Shown: piece after piece, positions 34,285-42,115 of the stretch
How the letters are laid out: each line of letters opens with the position of its first letter
How positions within the stretch are numbered: position 1 is the first letter of the stretch
Assembly: GCF_021209385.1 (NCBI RefSeq)
Contig: NZ_JAJOIL010000017.1
Coordinates: forward strand, 1 to 42,115
DNA length: 42,115 nucleotides
Origin: Seleniivibrio sp.
Lineage (GTDB): Bacteria > Chrysiogenota > Deferribacteres > Deferribacterales > Geovibrionaceae
Direction: 5' to 3'
Translations under genes and position numbers: made by a program
Notes under the pieces: generated by a model
What the model was told of the DNA's origin: nothing
What the model saw: only the letters and a program-made list of their open reading frames with translations
The model's database searches: none

Positions 34285-35400
34285 TTATTCTCCGTTAAGA
34301 AAATATGTGTCCCAGTCTTTCAGAACGGGGTCATACCCGTTCATCCTTACCATATCACAAAATTCTTCAACTGTCCTTGTGTCTTCAACCTGAAACTGTT
34401 TGCCGTCGTGTTCCTTTGCATATCCGCCTGGTTCCGTTTTGGAGCCTGCACTCATGTGGGTGACGCCCAGTCTGAGCAGTTTGTTGCGGAACTCTGCGGA
34501 TTCTCGTGTGGATACATTTATGCCGAGATCGTGCCTGAACAGTCTGTGGGTAAGGAGCATCTGAACGTAATCTATATCGTCAATTATCTGATATGCCTGA
34601 AAGTTTCCTGACGCTTTGCGTATGCGGGGGAAAGAGATGGAGACGTGGGTTTTCCAGTAGTTCTTCATAAGATAGCCTGCGTGGAGACCAAGGAAGAACT
34701 GGTCTGTTCTGAATTCCTCAAGCCCCATGAGCGTACCGAGACCTATGGTGCGGAAACCTGCCTGTGCGCCGCGTTCGGGACCGCCGAGCCTCCAGCCGAA
34801 GTCGCGTTTTCGACCTGCGGGGTGTACGTCGGCATATTTCACGCGGTTATATGTTTCCTGAAACATGGTCAGACCGTCAACTCCGTGGGTGTACATAAGG
34901 GTATAGTCCTCAGCAGACATTGGGTATACTTCTATGCATACGGAGCTGAACTTGTCCTTCATGATGTTGACAGCGTTTATAAGGTAGTCCGTGCCGACCT
35001 TTGCAGGGGATTCTCCTGTGACAAGAAGGATATGACGGATGCCCATGTTGTGGATGATATCGGTTTCCTGCCGTATCTCTTCGTCTGTGAGTATGACGCG
35101 TGGTATTTCGTTGTGGCGGTTGAACCCGCAGTATTTGCAGGAGTTCGCGCAGACATTTGAAAGGTACATGGGAGCGTAAACCTTTATTGTCTTTCCAAAT
35201 CTCTGTACAGTTATACGGTTCGCCTTCTGTGCCATCTCTTCGAGATATGGTGTTGCCGCCGGAGAAAGGAGAGCTGCGAAATCCTCTTCGTCGATGTTCT
35301 CTTTGCCGAGGGCAAATTCAACGTCAGCGGGTTTGCGGGAGAAGATGAAATCCTTTATGTCGTTGAAATCGTATTTATCAAGTTCCTGTTCAAAGCTCAT
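34285..35400 (-). CDS. thiH: 2-iminoacetate synthase, radical SAM
   Basis: Cleaves tyrosine to dehydroglycine (2-iminoacetate) and p-cresol for thiazole synthesis, using SAM and yielding methionine and 5'-deoxyadenosine. 371 aa. The radical-SAM cluster is C84, C88 and C91 in 'NVCANSCKYCGF'. Further ThiH features: 'GIRHILLVTGESPAKVG', 'VYPMSAEDY', 'FQETYNRVKYADVHPAGRKRDF' and C-terminal 'LGVTHMSAGSKTEPGGY'. Use of ThiH rather than the oxygen-dependent ThiO fits an anaerobe. Its start shares one base with the thiG stop (TAATG). Confidence 0.97.
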   Translation of the reverse strand: MSFEQELDKYDFNDIKDFIFSRKPADVEFALGKENIDEEDFAALLSPAATPYLEEMAQKANRITVQRFGKTIKVYAPMYLSNVCANSCKYCGFNRHNEIPRVILTDEEIRQETDIIHNMGIRHILLVTGESPAKVGTDYLINAVNIMKDKFSSVCIEVYPMSAEDYTLMYTHGVDGLTMFQETYNRVKYADVHPAGRKRDFGWRLGGPERGAQAGFRTIGLGTLMGLEEFRTDQFFLGLHAGYLMKNYWKTHVSISFPRIRKASGNFQAYQIIDDIDYVQMLLTHRLFRHDLGINVSTRESAEFRNKLLRLGVTHMSAGSKTEPGGYAKEHDGKQFQVEDTRTVEEFCDMVRMNGYDPVLKDWDTYFLNGE

Positions 35401-36179
35401 TATTCGTTCCTCAGAAATCCTGTAAGGGGGCTTGATGCCTCTGCTCTGTCCCTTGTGCCGGGCATACCTGCCGCGCGTGCGGTGACTGCCGCTTCAACGC
35501 CCAGTTTGAAAGATTTAGCCATCATAATAGGGTCTTTTGCAGTCGCGATGGCGGTGTTCACAAGAACGCTGTCCGCTCCCATTTCAATTGCCAGCGCCGC
35601 GTGCGAAGGTGCGCCGATGCCTGCGTCAACAACAACGGGAACCTTTGCCTGTTCGATAATTATGCGCAGGTTGTCGATTGTTTTAATGCCTTTGTTGCTG
35701 CCTATGGGTGCGCCGAGGGGCATAACGGTGACTGTGCCTATCTCTTCCAGACGCTTGCAGAGAACGGGGTCTGCGTTGATATAGGGCAAAACCTTGAATC
35801 CCTCTTTAACGAGTATCTGTGCCGCTTTGAAAGTTTCGATGGGGTCGGGCAGAAGATAATAGGGGTCGGGTGTGACCTCCAGTTTTATCCATGGTTCGCA
35901 GCCTGCCGCTCTTGCTATGCGGGCGAGGCGCACTGCCTCTTCCGCATCTCTTGCTCCGGATGTGTTTGGGAGCAGGAGATATTTTTTTGGGTCTATCTGT
36001 TTCAGTATATCGTCCTGAGGATTGTTTATGTCCACGCGGCGAAGCGCAACCGTGACTATCTCTGCGCCGCTCGCTTCAAGCGCGTCTGCCATAATTTTTG
36101 CGTTGGGAAATTTGCCTGTGCCTACCATCAGTCTGCTGCGGAACGTACGTCCGGCGATGACCAGTTCGTTTTTGAACAT
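35400..36179 (-). CDS. thiG: Thiazole synthase
   Basis: Joins deoxyxylulose-5-phosphate, dehydroglycine and ThiS-thiocarboxylate into the thiamine thiazole. 259 aa from M36179, behind a GGAG site; the longer frame adds 15 residues that fall in the leader. Motifs: '[14 protein letters not shown]', '[12 protein letters not shown]', '[21 protein letters not shown]', '[12 protein letters not shown]', '[21 protein letters not shown]' and '[10 protein letters not shown]'. It is the first gene of the operon. No ThiS-like gene lies near. The leader has no TPP riboswitch that I can find. Confidence 0.97.
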   Translation of the reverse strand: MFKNELVIAGRTFRSRLMVGTGKFPNAKIMADALEASGAEIVTVALRRVDINNPQDDILKQIDPKKYLLLPNTSGARDAEEAVRLARIARAAGCEPWIKLEVTPDPYYLLPDPIETFKAAQILVKEGFKVLPYINADPVLCKRLEEIGTVTVMPLGAPIGSNKGIKTIDNLRIIIEQAKVPVVVDAGIGAPSHAALAIEMGADSVLVNTAIATAKDPIMMAKSFKLGVEAAVTARAAGMPGTRDRAEASSPLTGFLRNE

Positions 36180-36253
36180 GACTATACTCCGATTGTTGGA
36201 AAAAGATTGTAAGACCCTTGCCAACAGGTCTTAAATTTGGGGTAGGCAAAAAT

Positions 36254-36281
36254 ATAATATCCCCTGCACAGAAAAAGTCAA
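36254..36281 (-). promoter_or_regulatory. Probable promoter of the thiG-aldolase operon
   Basis: TTGACT and TATTAT on the minus strand, spaced by 16 bp. The predicted leader is about 68 nt and holds AAGACC...GGTCTT (forward 36211-36232) followed by a T-rich stretch, which could act as an attenuator. Confidence 0.5.
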
Positions 36282-36293
36282 ATTTTTTTCTTA

Positions 36294-36803
36294 TCAGCGG
36301 GCGAGGATGTCTGTGACTTCGCTTATATAAAGGTCGTGGTAGTCTTTGTCCTTATAAAATTCTGTGTCTATGCTGTCTGAAAGGAAGTGATCCGGTGTCA
36401 AAGGCTGACAGAACATTTTTTTGCATATAATGACTTTGTTTGCTTCTTCAAAGTAGGGTGTGCCGTTCCGGTGTGAAACGGTAAGGGCAAATTTTGCTAT
36501 CTTATCCTCGTCGCGCCCCGATACCGTACCCATGTAACCGAGCATCTTGCCGTATTGCTTCCTGTCGAAAAAAGTGAGTGAAAATGTGTCTGCCGCATCC
36601 ACAAATTCTTTTGTGAATCTGCTTTTGCGGATTACTACGAAAGATACGTTCTTTTGCCACATGACCCCAAGTCCGCCCCATGATGCCGTCATGCTGTTTG
36701 CTCTGCCGTCTTTTTCCGCTGTAACGAGCATCCATTCCTTTCCAATTATCCTGAAAGGGCTGTGGTTGAAGTCTTCGGGGTTTATCTGTTGAAATGTTTG
36801 CAT
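36294..36803 (-). CDS. Flavin reductase-like FMN-binding split-barrel protein
   Basis: 169 aa. 'NHSPFRIIGKEWMLVTAEKDGRANSMTASWGGLGVMWQKNVSFVVI' is the flavoredoxin/flavin reductase-domain pattern: a first strand, the T-A-S-W-G FMN phosphate loop and the hydrophobic strand after it, then 'RKSRFTKEFVDAADTFSLTFF'. Likely binds FMN and moves electrons from NAD(P)H or a reduced carrier; the partner is unknown. An AGGAGG site and a TATAAA lie just upstream, so it is probably its own transcription unit. It follows tsf on the same strand beyond a terminator. Confidence 0.88.
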   Translation of the reverse strand: MQTFQQINPEDFNHSPFRIIGKEWMLVTAEKDGRANSMTASWGGLGVMWQKNVSFVVIRKSRFTKEFVDAADTFSLTFFDRKQYGKMLGYMGTVSGRDEDKIAKFALTVSHRNGTPYFEEANKVIICKKMFCQPLTPDHFLSDSIDTEFYKDKDYHDLYISEVTDILAR

Positions 36804-36892
36804 TGTGCTGCCTCCTGTACCACTCAGTATTTTATAATTGCGGGCAGAGAGAAAATAATCAAGAGCTTACAGTTTTGTAAGGGTGGAATAAA

Positions 36893-36917
36893 AAAAGCCG
36901 GAGAAGACTCCGGCTTT
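36893..36917 (-). terminator. Intrinsic terminator of rpsB-tsf
   Basis: On the minus strand AAAGCCGGAG-TCTT-CTCCGGCTTT followed by a T-run, about 50 bp after tsf. Confidence 0.88.
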
Positions 36918-36968
36918 ATTTATTAAGTTTCGACAGAACGCCCAATGCGGCGGTCATGCAGCAGATCT

Positions 36969-37841
36969 TTAGTTCTTGATCTGTTTCATTACCTCTTCCA
37001 CAAAGTTCTCCTGCTTTTTTTCGATGCCTTCTCCAAGCTCGAAGCGGCTGTAGGAAACTATCTTAGCTCCTGCATCGGCAAGAAGTTTTTCGATGGTGAC
37101 ATCGGGGTTTTTAACGAAAGGCTGGCTAACGAGGCAAACTTCTTTAAGAAGTTTTGCGACCTGACCGTCAACTATTTTGGGGATCATGTTGTCGGGTTTG
37201 CCTTGCTCTTTCAGTTTGGCAGCGTATATCTCTTTCTCTTTGTTAACGAAGTCTGCGTCAACATAGCTGGAGTCGAGATATTTAGGGTTGCTTGCGGCGA
37301 TGTGCAGGCAAAGGTCTTTTGCAAGTTCTGCTGTTCCGCCGTCAAGTTTTACAACGACGCCTATTTTACCGCCGCCGTGGATGTATGTGGCAACTGTGCC
37401 GCCTTCAAGGCGTGCGAAACGTCTGATGCTCAGTTTTTCGCCTATTTTTGCGATCATGCTGTTAAGGTAAGCTTCAACGGTTTCGCCGTTTTTAGCTGTA
37501 ACGGTCATGAAAGCTTCGATGTCGGCGGGATTTGCAGTAGCGACAAGTTCTGCCATTTCTGTAGCGTATGAAGTGAAATTTTCGTTTTTAGCAACGAAGT
37601 CTGTTTCGGAGTTGACTTCAACGATAACGCCTATGCCGTCTTTAACGATGGCTGCGACTGTACCTTCCGCTGCGATTCTGTCAGCTTTCTTTGCTGCTGC
37701 TGCGAGACCCTTTTTGCGGAGGTATTCAACAGCACCTTCAAGGTCGCCGTCGGATTCGGCAAGGGCTTTTTTGCAGTCGAGCATTCCTGCTCCGGTTTTT
37801 TCGCGAAGTTCTTTAACCAGTGCGGCTGTGATCTCTGCCAT
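36969..37841 (-). CDS. tsf: Translation elongation factor Ts
   Basis: Guanine-nucleotide exchange factor for EF-Tu. 290 aa, with the N-terminal UBA-like 'LVKELREKTGAGMLDCKKALAE', the 'SETDFVAKNENF' core motif and a two-part dimerisation region. Standard length for the bacterial two-subdomain form. Only 3 bp separate it from rpsB, the conserved rpsB-tsf arrangement, with shared transcription from the rpsB promoter. Confidence 0.97.
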   Translation of the reverse strand: MAEITAALVKELREKTGAGMLDCKKALAESDGDLEGAVEYLRKKGLAAAAKKADRIAAEGTVAAIVKDGIGVIVEVNSETDFVAKNENFTSYATEMAELVATANPADIEAFMTVTAKNGETVEAYLNSMIAKIGEKLSIRRFARLEGGTVATYIHGGGKIGVVVKLDGGTAELAKDLCLHIAASNPKYLDSSYVDADFVNKEKEIYAAKLKEQGKPDNMIPKIVDGQVAKLLKEVCLVSQPFVKNPDVTIEKLLADAGAKIVSYSRFELGEGIEKKQENFVEEVMKQIKN

Positions 37842-37844
37842 TTA

Positions 37845-38630
37845 TTACTCCTCTTCTTCTTTGTCAACGGGTACGTCAGCGAGAAGCTGTTCAACGGGGA
37901 TGTCCTCTCCGCCGTCTTCTTCAGCCTGGCCGATGTTTTCTTCGTCAAGTATCTGTCTGCCTTCGATGATAGCGTCCGCTATACGTCCTGCGATAAGCTG
38001 GCAAGCGCGGATAGCGTCGTCGTTACCGGGGATAGGCATATCAACCTGATCGGGGTCGCAGTTTGTATCTACGATTGCGATTATCGGGATATCAAGTTTG
38101 TGAGCTTCAGCAACAGCGTTCTGCTCCATTTTGATGTCGATTATGAACATAACATCGGGGATACCTTGCATATCTTTGATACCGCCGAGGTTTTTAGTCA
38201 GTTTATCAAGTTCTTTTCTGAGTTTTGAAACTTCTTTTTTGGTATATTTGTTAACGAAGCCTGTTTCAAACATTTCTTCAAGTTCTTTCAGTCTTGCCAC
38301 TCTTGTGCGGATAGTCTGGAAGTTTGTAAGAGTACCGCCGAGCCAGCGTTCGTTCATGTAATGAGCGTTGCATTTTTCAGCAGCTTGTTTGATAGCTTCC
38401 TGAGCCTGTTTTTTAGTACCTACGAAAAGGAATGTGCTGCCCTGACGAGCTGCGTCTCTTGCGAATTCGTAAGCTGTGTTGAAGCACTGAACTGTCTTCT
38501 GAAGGTCAAGTATGTAGATACCGTTTCTTGCACCGAAGACATATTTGGACATTTTCGGGTTCCAGCGTTTTGTCTGGTGACCGAAGTGAACACCCGCCTC
38601 AAGCAGGCTTTTCATTGAAATATAGGACAT
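37845..38630 (-). CDS. rpsB: 30S ribosomal protein S2
   Basis: 261 aa. '[22 protein letters not shown]', '[12 protein letters not shown]', '[15 protein letters not shown]', '[19 protein letters not shown]' are hallmark S2 segments. The C-terminal 25 residues are very acidic (EED and EEE runs), a common lineage-specific tail. A 125-nt leader with hairpins precedes it. Confidence 0.98.
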   Translation of the reverse strand: MSYISMKSLLEAGVHFGHQTKRWNPKMSKYVFGARNGIYILDLQKTVQCFNTAYEFARDAARQGSTFLFVGTKKQAQEAIKQAAEKCNAHYMNERWLGGTLTNFQTIRTRVARLKELEEMFETGFVNKYTKKEVSKLRKELDKLTKNLGGIKDMQGIPDVMFIIDIKMEQNAVAEAHKLDIPIIAIVDTNCDPDQVDMPIPGNDDAIRACQLIAGRIADAIIEGRQILDEENIGQAEEDGGEDIPVEQLLADVPVDKEEEE

Positions 38631-38784
38631 TAATTTCTCCCGAGGCGTTTTTGCCTCTCAATTTGTTATTCTTGCGCCCCGTAAAACAGCCACCCGAAAG
38701 GATTTCAGGCACACGGCAGTTTTAAACGCTATACGGGCGTGCAAAATGGGTGTTCTTTATAGCAAGGGCTATACAAAAAATCAA
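38631..38784 (-). promoter_or_regulatory. rpsB promoter and structured leader
   Basis: TTGATT (forward 38779-38784) and TATAAA (38756-38761) are 17 bp apart on the minus strand. The roughly 120-nt leader has GAGGC-AAAAAC-GCCTC immediately before the GGGAG ribosome-binding site and a G/C-rich middle section. The length and structure fit feedback control by S2, as in other bacteria with S2 leaders. Confidence 0.55.
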
Positions 38785-38853
38785 GGTTTTTTTGATTTGT
38801 AAAAAAAGTCTGTACTGTTTATGATGTTTCCGACAGAGACAAAGGGGGAAATT

Positions 38854-39807
38854 ATGTTTCCGTATCTTTTTAAACTGGGACCACTGGAACTGAGGGTATA
38901 CAGTCTTATGTACATTATCGGGCTTATCGTCGGCATGTACATGATAAAACGCAAGGCGGACAAGCTTAATCTGAAACCGACGGACATGGAGAACGCCGCC
39001 ATCGCGTGTTTCCTCTCCGGTATTCTCGGTGCGAGAATGTATTATGTTGCTTTCCGCTGGGAATATTACGCCGGAAATATATTTGAGATGTTCGCCGTCT
39101 GGCACGGCGGACTTGCCATCCACGGCGGTATCATAGGCGCTCTGATAGCGCTCTTCATATTTACACGGTACAAAAAGGCAAGTCTTCTCGGGCTTGCGGA
39201 CACCATGGTTCCGTGGCTCCTTTTCGGACAGGCGATCGGCAGGATAGGCAACCTTGCAAACGGCGAGGCGCACGGAGTGCCGACCATCGTTCCGCCCTCC
39301 ATAATATTCGGGGTGGAGAACAGGTTTCGGGATTTCTGGGCGGCGGTATGCGACCAGACAGGTCTGAACCCGATGCCTGCCAGCATTTCAAAGCTGATTG
39401 ATAAACTACCCGTTCAGGTGAGTTTTGAAGGAAAACTCTACGAACTGAAAGAATATGTGCCGTGGGGCATGAGCTTTGGAAATTACAAGAGAACCCCAGC
39501 CTACAGCGACTTTGGAGCGCTTCCGGTTCACCCGACGTTCATATATGAAATGGTGCTGAATTTCGCATGTTTCATCGTCCTTTATATATTATGGAGAAAA
39601 GATGAGAACCTCGGAACGGGTCGTCTCGTGGCATGGTATCTTATCTTCTACGGCTTTATACGGGCGTTTGTGACGTTTTTCCGTGCGGACGATCTTATGG
39701 TCGGTTACCTCAGAGCGCCGCATTTAATAAGCATAATAATGGTTGTTGCGGGAATATTAATTTTAAACAGAAATAAATTATTGAAATGCGCTCAAAAACG
39801 CCAATAA
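38854..39807 (+). CDS. lgt: Prolipoprotein diacylglyceryl transferase
   Basis: Transfers diacylglycerol from phosphatidylglycerol to the lipobox cysteine of preprolipoproteins in the inner membrane. 317 aa from M38854, behind AAGGGGGA; the longer start at 38821 adds 11 polar residues. Motifs: 'YSLMYIIGLIVG', 'VWHGGLAIHGGIIGALIA' (essential histidine), the signature 'GQAIGRIGNLANGEAHG', and 'ALPVHPTFIYEM'. About seven membrane helices. It is divergent from rpsB. A 60-residue insert between the signature and the VHP motif (about 155-225) is longer than in E. coli. Confidence 0.95.
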   Translation: MFPYLFKLGPLELRVYSLMYIIGLIVGMYMIKRKADKLNLKPTDMENAAIACFLSGILGARMYYVAFRWEYYAGNIFEMFAVWHGGLAIHGGIIGALIALFIFTRYKKASLLGLADTMVPWLLFGQAIGRIGNLANGEAHGVPTIVPPSIIFGVENRFRDFWAAVCDQTGLNPMPASISKLIDKLPVQVSFEGKLYELKEYVPWGMSFGNYKRTPAYSDFGALPVHPTFIYEMVLNFACFIVLYILWRKDENLGTGRLVAWYLIFYGFIRAFVTFFRADDLMVGYLRAPHLISIIMVVAGILILNRNKLLKCAQKRQ

Positions 39808-39881
39808 TCATGAAAATTAGGGTATAGTATGTTAATATCTTGTACAGCGTGAAGAGAGGTTTCATTTTAGGAGGAGACGTT

Positions 39882-41513
39882 ATGCGTCGTTTTATGTTTT
39901 CGGCAGGGCTTCTTATACTGCCGTTGTTAAGCCCTGTTGCCCTGTATGCCTATGACTATCCCGTCATCGGCGAATACAGCGGCGTTTATCAGAAAGTGTT
40001 CGATGCTATCAAATCAGGAAAATGCAGGAACATGGAGAGCGAGCTTAAAGCTCTTTCCGCTTCCGAAGGCATTTCCAGCAACATCTACAGATCTATTTGT
40101 TTTTTTGAGAATAACCAGCAGCAGGACGGTTTTGTCGCTCTCACCCTTATGCTTGAAAATCAGGAATACGACGAGATTATATATGTCTGCAATACGCAGA
40201 TGGAAAAGGGCAATACAGACCCGAATCTGCTTAAATACAGAGGACTTGCCTTCTTTAACATAGGCGATATGGACGGTGCTCTTGCGGATATCACTGCCTA
40301 TTCGGATAAGACGGGCGACGACACCATGAGATACACTCTTGTGGATATTTACGTCGCAATGAACGATTATGAACGTGCTGACGCGGAACTTGAAAAGGTT
40401 ACTGTCAAAGATGACAGGTACTATATAAGAAAAGGAAAGATAGCCTACAGGCAGGGCGATTTTTACAATGCTATAGGTTCGCTCAGAAAAGTTTCCACCG
40501 AAAAACAGGACAGTTACGATCAGGCGCAGATGCTTATTTCGGATATCTGTATGATCACTGGCAGGTTTGAGTGCGCGGAGGAATCTCTGGTGAACGTCAA
40601 ATCACCCGATGCTGAATACATGCAGCTTAAACGGGAAAAGATGAACCAGTTCAAGAAACCTTTCAGTATCTATTTCTCCGCAATAGAGGAATACGACGAT
40701 AACGTAAAATCCGAGAACGAGGATATAGGCGCTTCCGGTACATCGAGTTTCCGAACCGCCTTTGTGCTTGATGCAAAATATAACATGTACCCGCTCTGGT
40801 CTGACAAGGCTGCTGTCGGGCTTATGAACTACAGGTCGTTCAACATGAAGAGCGGTCTCAGCTCATACGACCTTGAGATGCACAAGGCATATGTTCAGGT
40901 GACAAAAAGTACCGACAGGGTTTCATATACACCCAAATTCACAGCGGGCATCCTTTCGCTCGGAAACGAGAAGTACTATGAAACATACGGCGCGGAACTC
41001 GGTTCAAACATCAAGTTCGACGGTTTTACGCTGAACGTTCCCGTTAAGGTCGAAAAAAGGAACTATGTGTCCTCTCCCGACCCGAGAGCGGACAAAGACG
41101 GTATGTACTACGGAATTTCAGGCGAAATATCAAAAATGTTCGCTCAGAAATATAATATGACATTCGGTGTCGGCGTTAATCTTGAAAACACCGACGGCGA
41201 GGACAAAGACAACAGAGCATACACAGTTTCATTTGGAACACTTGCCGCTGTCACCCCAAAGGTAACACTTACATTCAACGTCGATTACACATACGCGGAT
41301 TTCTTTAACTCCGCCATAGACAGAATGGATGCTTCCGGACTTGCGACCATACGCGAGGACAAGACATATAATGTCGGGCTTAAGTCCATATACAGACTGA
41401 CGGACTCCGTGTTTCTCAGCGGAGGGGTAACATATACCGATGCCGATTCAAACGTGCCTTCGTATAAATACGACAAGACCGTGTTTGATGTCAGCTTAAG
41501 CTACGCATATTAA
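39882..41513 (+). CDS. TPR plus beta-barrel outer-membrane protein (Slam/PgaA-like architecture)
   Basis: 543 aa from M39882 behind GGAGGAG. A signal peptide (about residues 1-24, 'AGLLILPLLSPVALYAY') leads into a periplasmic helical region with TPR-like repeats (about 85-250, e.g. 'LLKYRGLAFFNIGDMDGALADI', 'YYIRKGKIAYRQGDFYNAIGSL'). From about residue 260 the sequence alternates polar and hydrophobic strands with turns, ending in '..VSLSYAY' with a C-terminal aromatic, as in outer-membrane barrels. The order TPR then roughly 280-residue barrel matches Slam (DUF560) and PgaA-type exporters. Cargo is unknown. It is followed 10 bp later by a FecR-domain protein gene. Confidence 0.65.
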   Translation: MRRFMFSAGLLILPLLSPVALYAYDYPVIGEYSGVYQKVFDAIKSGKCRNMESELKALSASEGISSNIYRSICFFENNQQQDGFVALTLMLENQEYDEIIYVCNTQMEKGNTDPNLLKYRGLAFFNIGDMDGALADITAYSDKTGDDTMRYTLVDIYVAMNDYERADAELEKVTVKDDRYYIRKGKIAYRQGDFYNAIGSLRKVSTEKQDSYDQAQMLISDICMITGRFECAEESLVNVKSPDAEYMQLKREKMNQFKKPFSIYFSAIEEYDDNVKSENEDIGASGTSSFRTAFVLDAKYNMYPLWSDKAAVGLMNYRSFNMKSGLSSYDLEMHKAYVQVTKSTDRVSYTPKFTAGILSLGNEKYYETYGAELGSNIKFDGFTLNVPVKVEKRNYVSSPDPRADKDGMYYGISGEISKMFAQKYNMTFGVGVNLENTDGEDKDNRAYTVSFGTLAAVTPKVTLTFNVDYTYADFFNSAIDRMDASGLATIREDKTYNVGLKSIYRLTDSVFLSGGVTYTDADSNVPSYKYDKTVFDVSLSYAY

Positions 41514-41523
41514 AAGGTGTGCC

Positions 41524-42115
41524 ATGAGAATAAAAAGGATTACGGCTTTAACCACAGCAATAGTAATGATCAGTTCACAGGTTTTTGCGTCTTCGGTGGC
41601 AGGAACCGTTAAAACTGTCAAAGGTGCAGTGGATGTCGTTAAGGCGCAGGCTGTCATGGGAAAAATAGCGAAAGAGGGCACAAGCCTATCTTTCGACGAT
41701 ATCCTCAGAACAAAGAGAAAAGGATATGCGGAGGTCAATTTTGTTGACGGAAGCAATATAAAAGTATTCGAAAAATCGCGTTTGCTCCTTCTGGGTTCGG
41801 AGCGTACAAAGGACGGCTTCAACGCGGAACTGCAAAAAGGCAAGGTACTTTTTAAAGTTGAAAAGATGCACGATGTTGCGGGCGATTTCAGAATAAAGAC
41901 CAGCAACGCGGTAATCGGAGTAAAAGGAACTGTGCTTGGTGCAGAATCAAACAACGGAAATCTTGTTGTTGAGGTCGGTTCAGGTACGGTGGTTTTAGTG
42001 CCTAATATACAGGCTCCGTCCGTGGGCGGCGGTGTGGGCGGAGCGGCGGCTTCCGGAGCTGATTATGTAGCTGAAGAGGCGGCAAGAGCCGCAGAACAGG
42101 CGGCAGCGGCACAGG
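41524..42115 (+). CDS. FecR-domain periplasmic protein, 3' end beyond window
   Basis: The first 197 codons of a gene that runs off the right edge. A Sec signal peptide (about residues 1-22, '..MISSQVFAS') without a lipobox precedes a FecR domain: 'GTVKTVKGAVDVVKAQ', 'SFDDILRTKRKGYAEVNFVDGSNIKVFEKS' and 'TSNAVIGVKGTVLGAE'. A Gly-rich then Ala/Glu-rich stretch follows, perhaps a coiled coil or linker to further domains. Stand-alone secreted FecR domains of this kind often sit beside outer-membrane or repeat proteins and differ from the TonB-linked FecR regulator, which has an N-terminal cytoplasmic part. Probably one operon with the TPR/barrel gene. Confidence 0.75.
   Translation, partial: MRIKRITALTTAIVMISSQVFASSVAGTVKTVKGAVDVVKAQAVMGKIAKEGTSLSFDDILRTKRKGYAEVNFVDGSNIKVFEKSRLLLLGSERTKDGFNAELQKGKVLFKVEKMHDVAGDFRIKTSNAVIGVKGTVLGAESNNGNLVVEVGSGTVVLVPNIQAPSVGGGVGGAAASGADYVAEEAARAAEQAAAAQ

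Noticed and set aside
36180-36293. TPP riboswitch before thiG
   Set aside because: The conserved CUGAGA and ACCUGAUC segments are absent and the leader is too short.
36918-36968. 13-residue peptide frame after tsf
   Set aside because: Too short and without a clear ribosome-binding site to support as a gene.

Overview
The window looks like a chromosomal segment of an anaerobic or microaerophilic Gram-negative bacterium with mid-range GC. It has an outer membrane (a TPR/beta-barrel protein, a lipoprotein, Lgt), motility signalling (chemotaxis receptor), molybdenum/tungsten enzymes (MoeA, an aldehyde:ferredoxin oxidoreductase homologue), selenium use (a UGA-recoded SelD), an oxygen-defence rubrerythrin and an NADP-type glutamate dehydrogenase. 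From memory the mix resembles Deferribacterota (Geovibrio, Denitrovibrio or Seleniivibrio-like), but this is an inference and not a search result. No phage, IS element or CRISPR array is visible.

Layout. 1-1720 holds the N-terminal part of a ComEC/Rec2-like DNA uptake channel, divergent from dnaE-thiD (1804-6131). A lone receiver protein follows, then mrp, a DUF3995-like membrane protein and ubiD, a CgeB-like glycosyltransferase and an AT-rich orphan (6132-11514). tRNA-Leu(UAA), a small unknown protein, a GNAT acetyltransferase and selD lie at 11632-13837. A PLP aminotransferase and a rubrerythrin are divergent at 13913-15849, followed by tRNA-Asn(GUU). 16186-20114 is an accessory-looking block: a calcium-type repeat protein with a strict 19-residue period, a LuxR-type receptor without a LuxI, and an S41/PDZ lipoprotein protease. 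gdhA and a DAHP synthase converge on a cluster of hairpin repeats. 23031-28877 is a signalling block (MCP, PAS histidine kinase with a cysteine cluster, REC-PAS-PP2C-HATPase protein), followed by moeA.

30197-36179 is one tightly overlapping minus-strand operon: thiG-thiH-ogt-mtnA-AFOR homologue-class II aldolase. I read it as a possible salvage route for radical-SAM by-products. ThiH releases 5'-deoxyadenosine, MtnA and a class II aldolase can turn the derived 5-deoxyribose-1-phosphate (or methylthioribose-1-phosphate) into dihydroxyacetone phosphate plus an aldehyde, and an AFOR would oxidise that aldehyde. moeA next door fits the cofactor need. As given, the AFOR gene is broken by +1 indels in a G8 and an A9 tract, so read-level checking matters. 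The right end has a flavin reductase-like protein, rpsB-tsf, lgt, a TPR/beta-barrel outer-membrane protein and the start of a FecR-domain protein.

Several starts were moved inward from the longest open frame because a ribosome-binding site or family alignment supports the shorter form. selD was extended upstream through an in-frame UGA.
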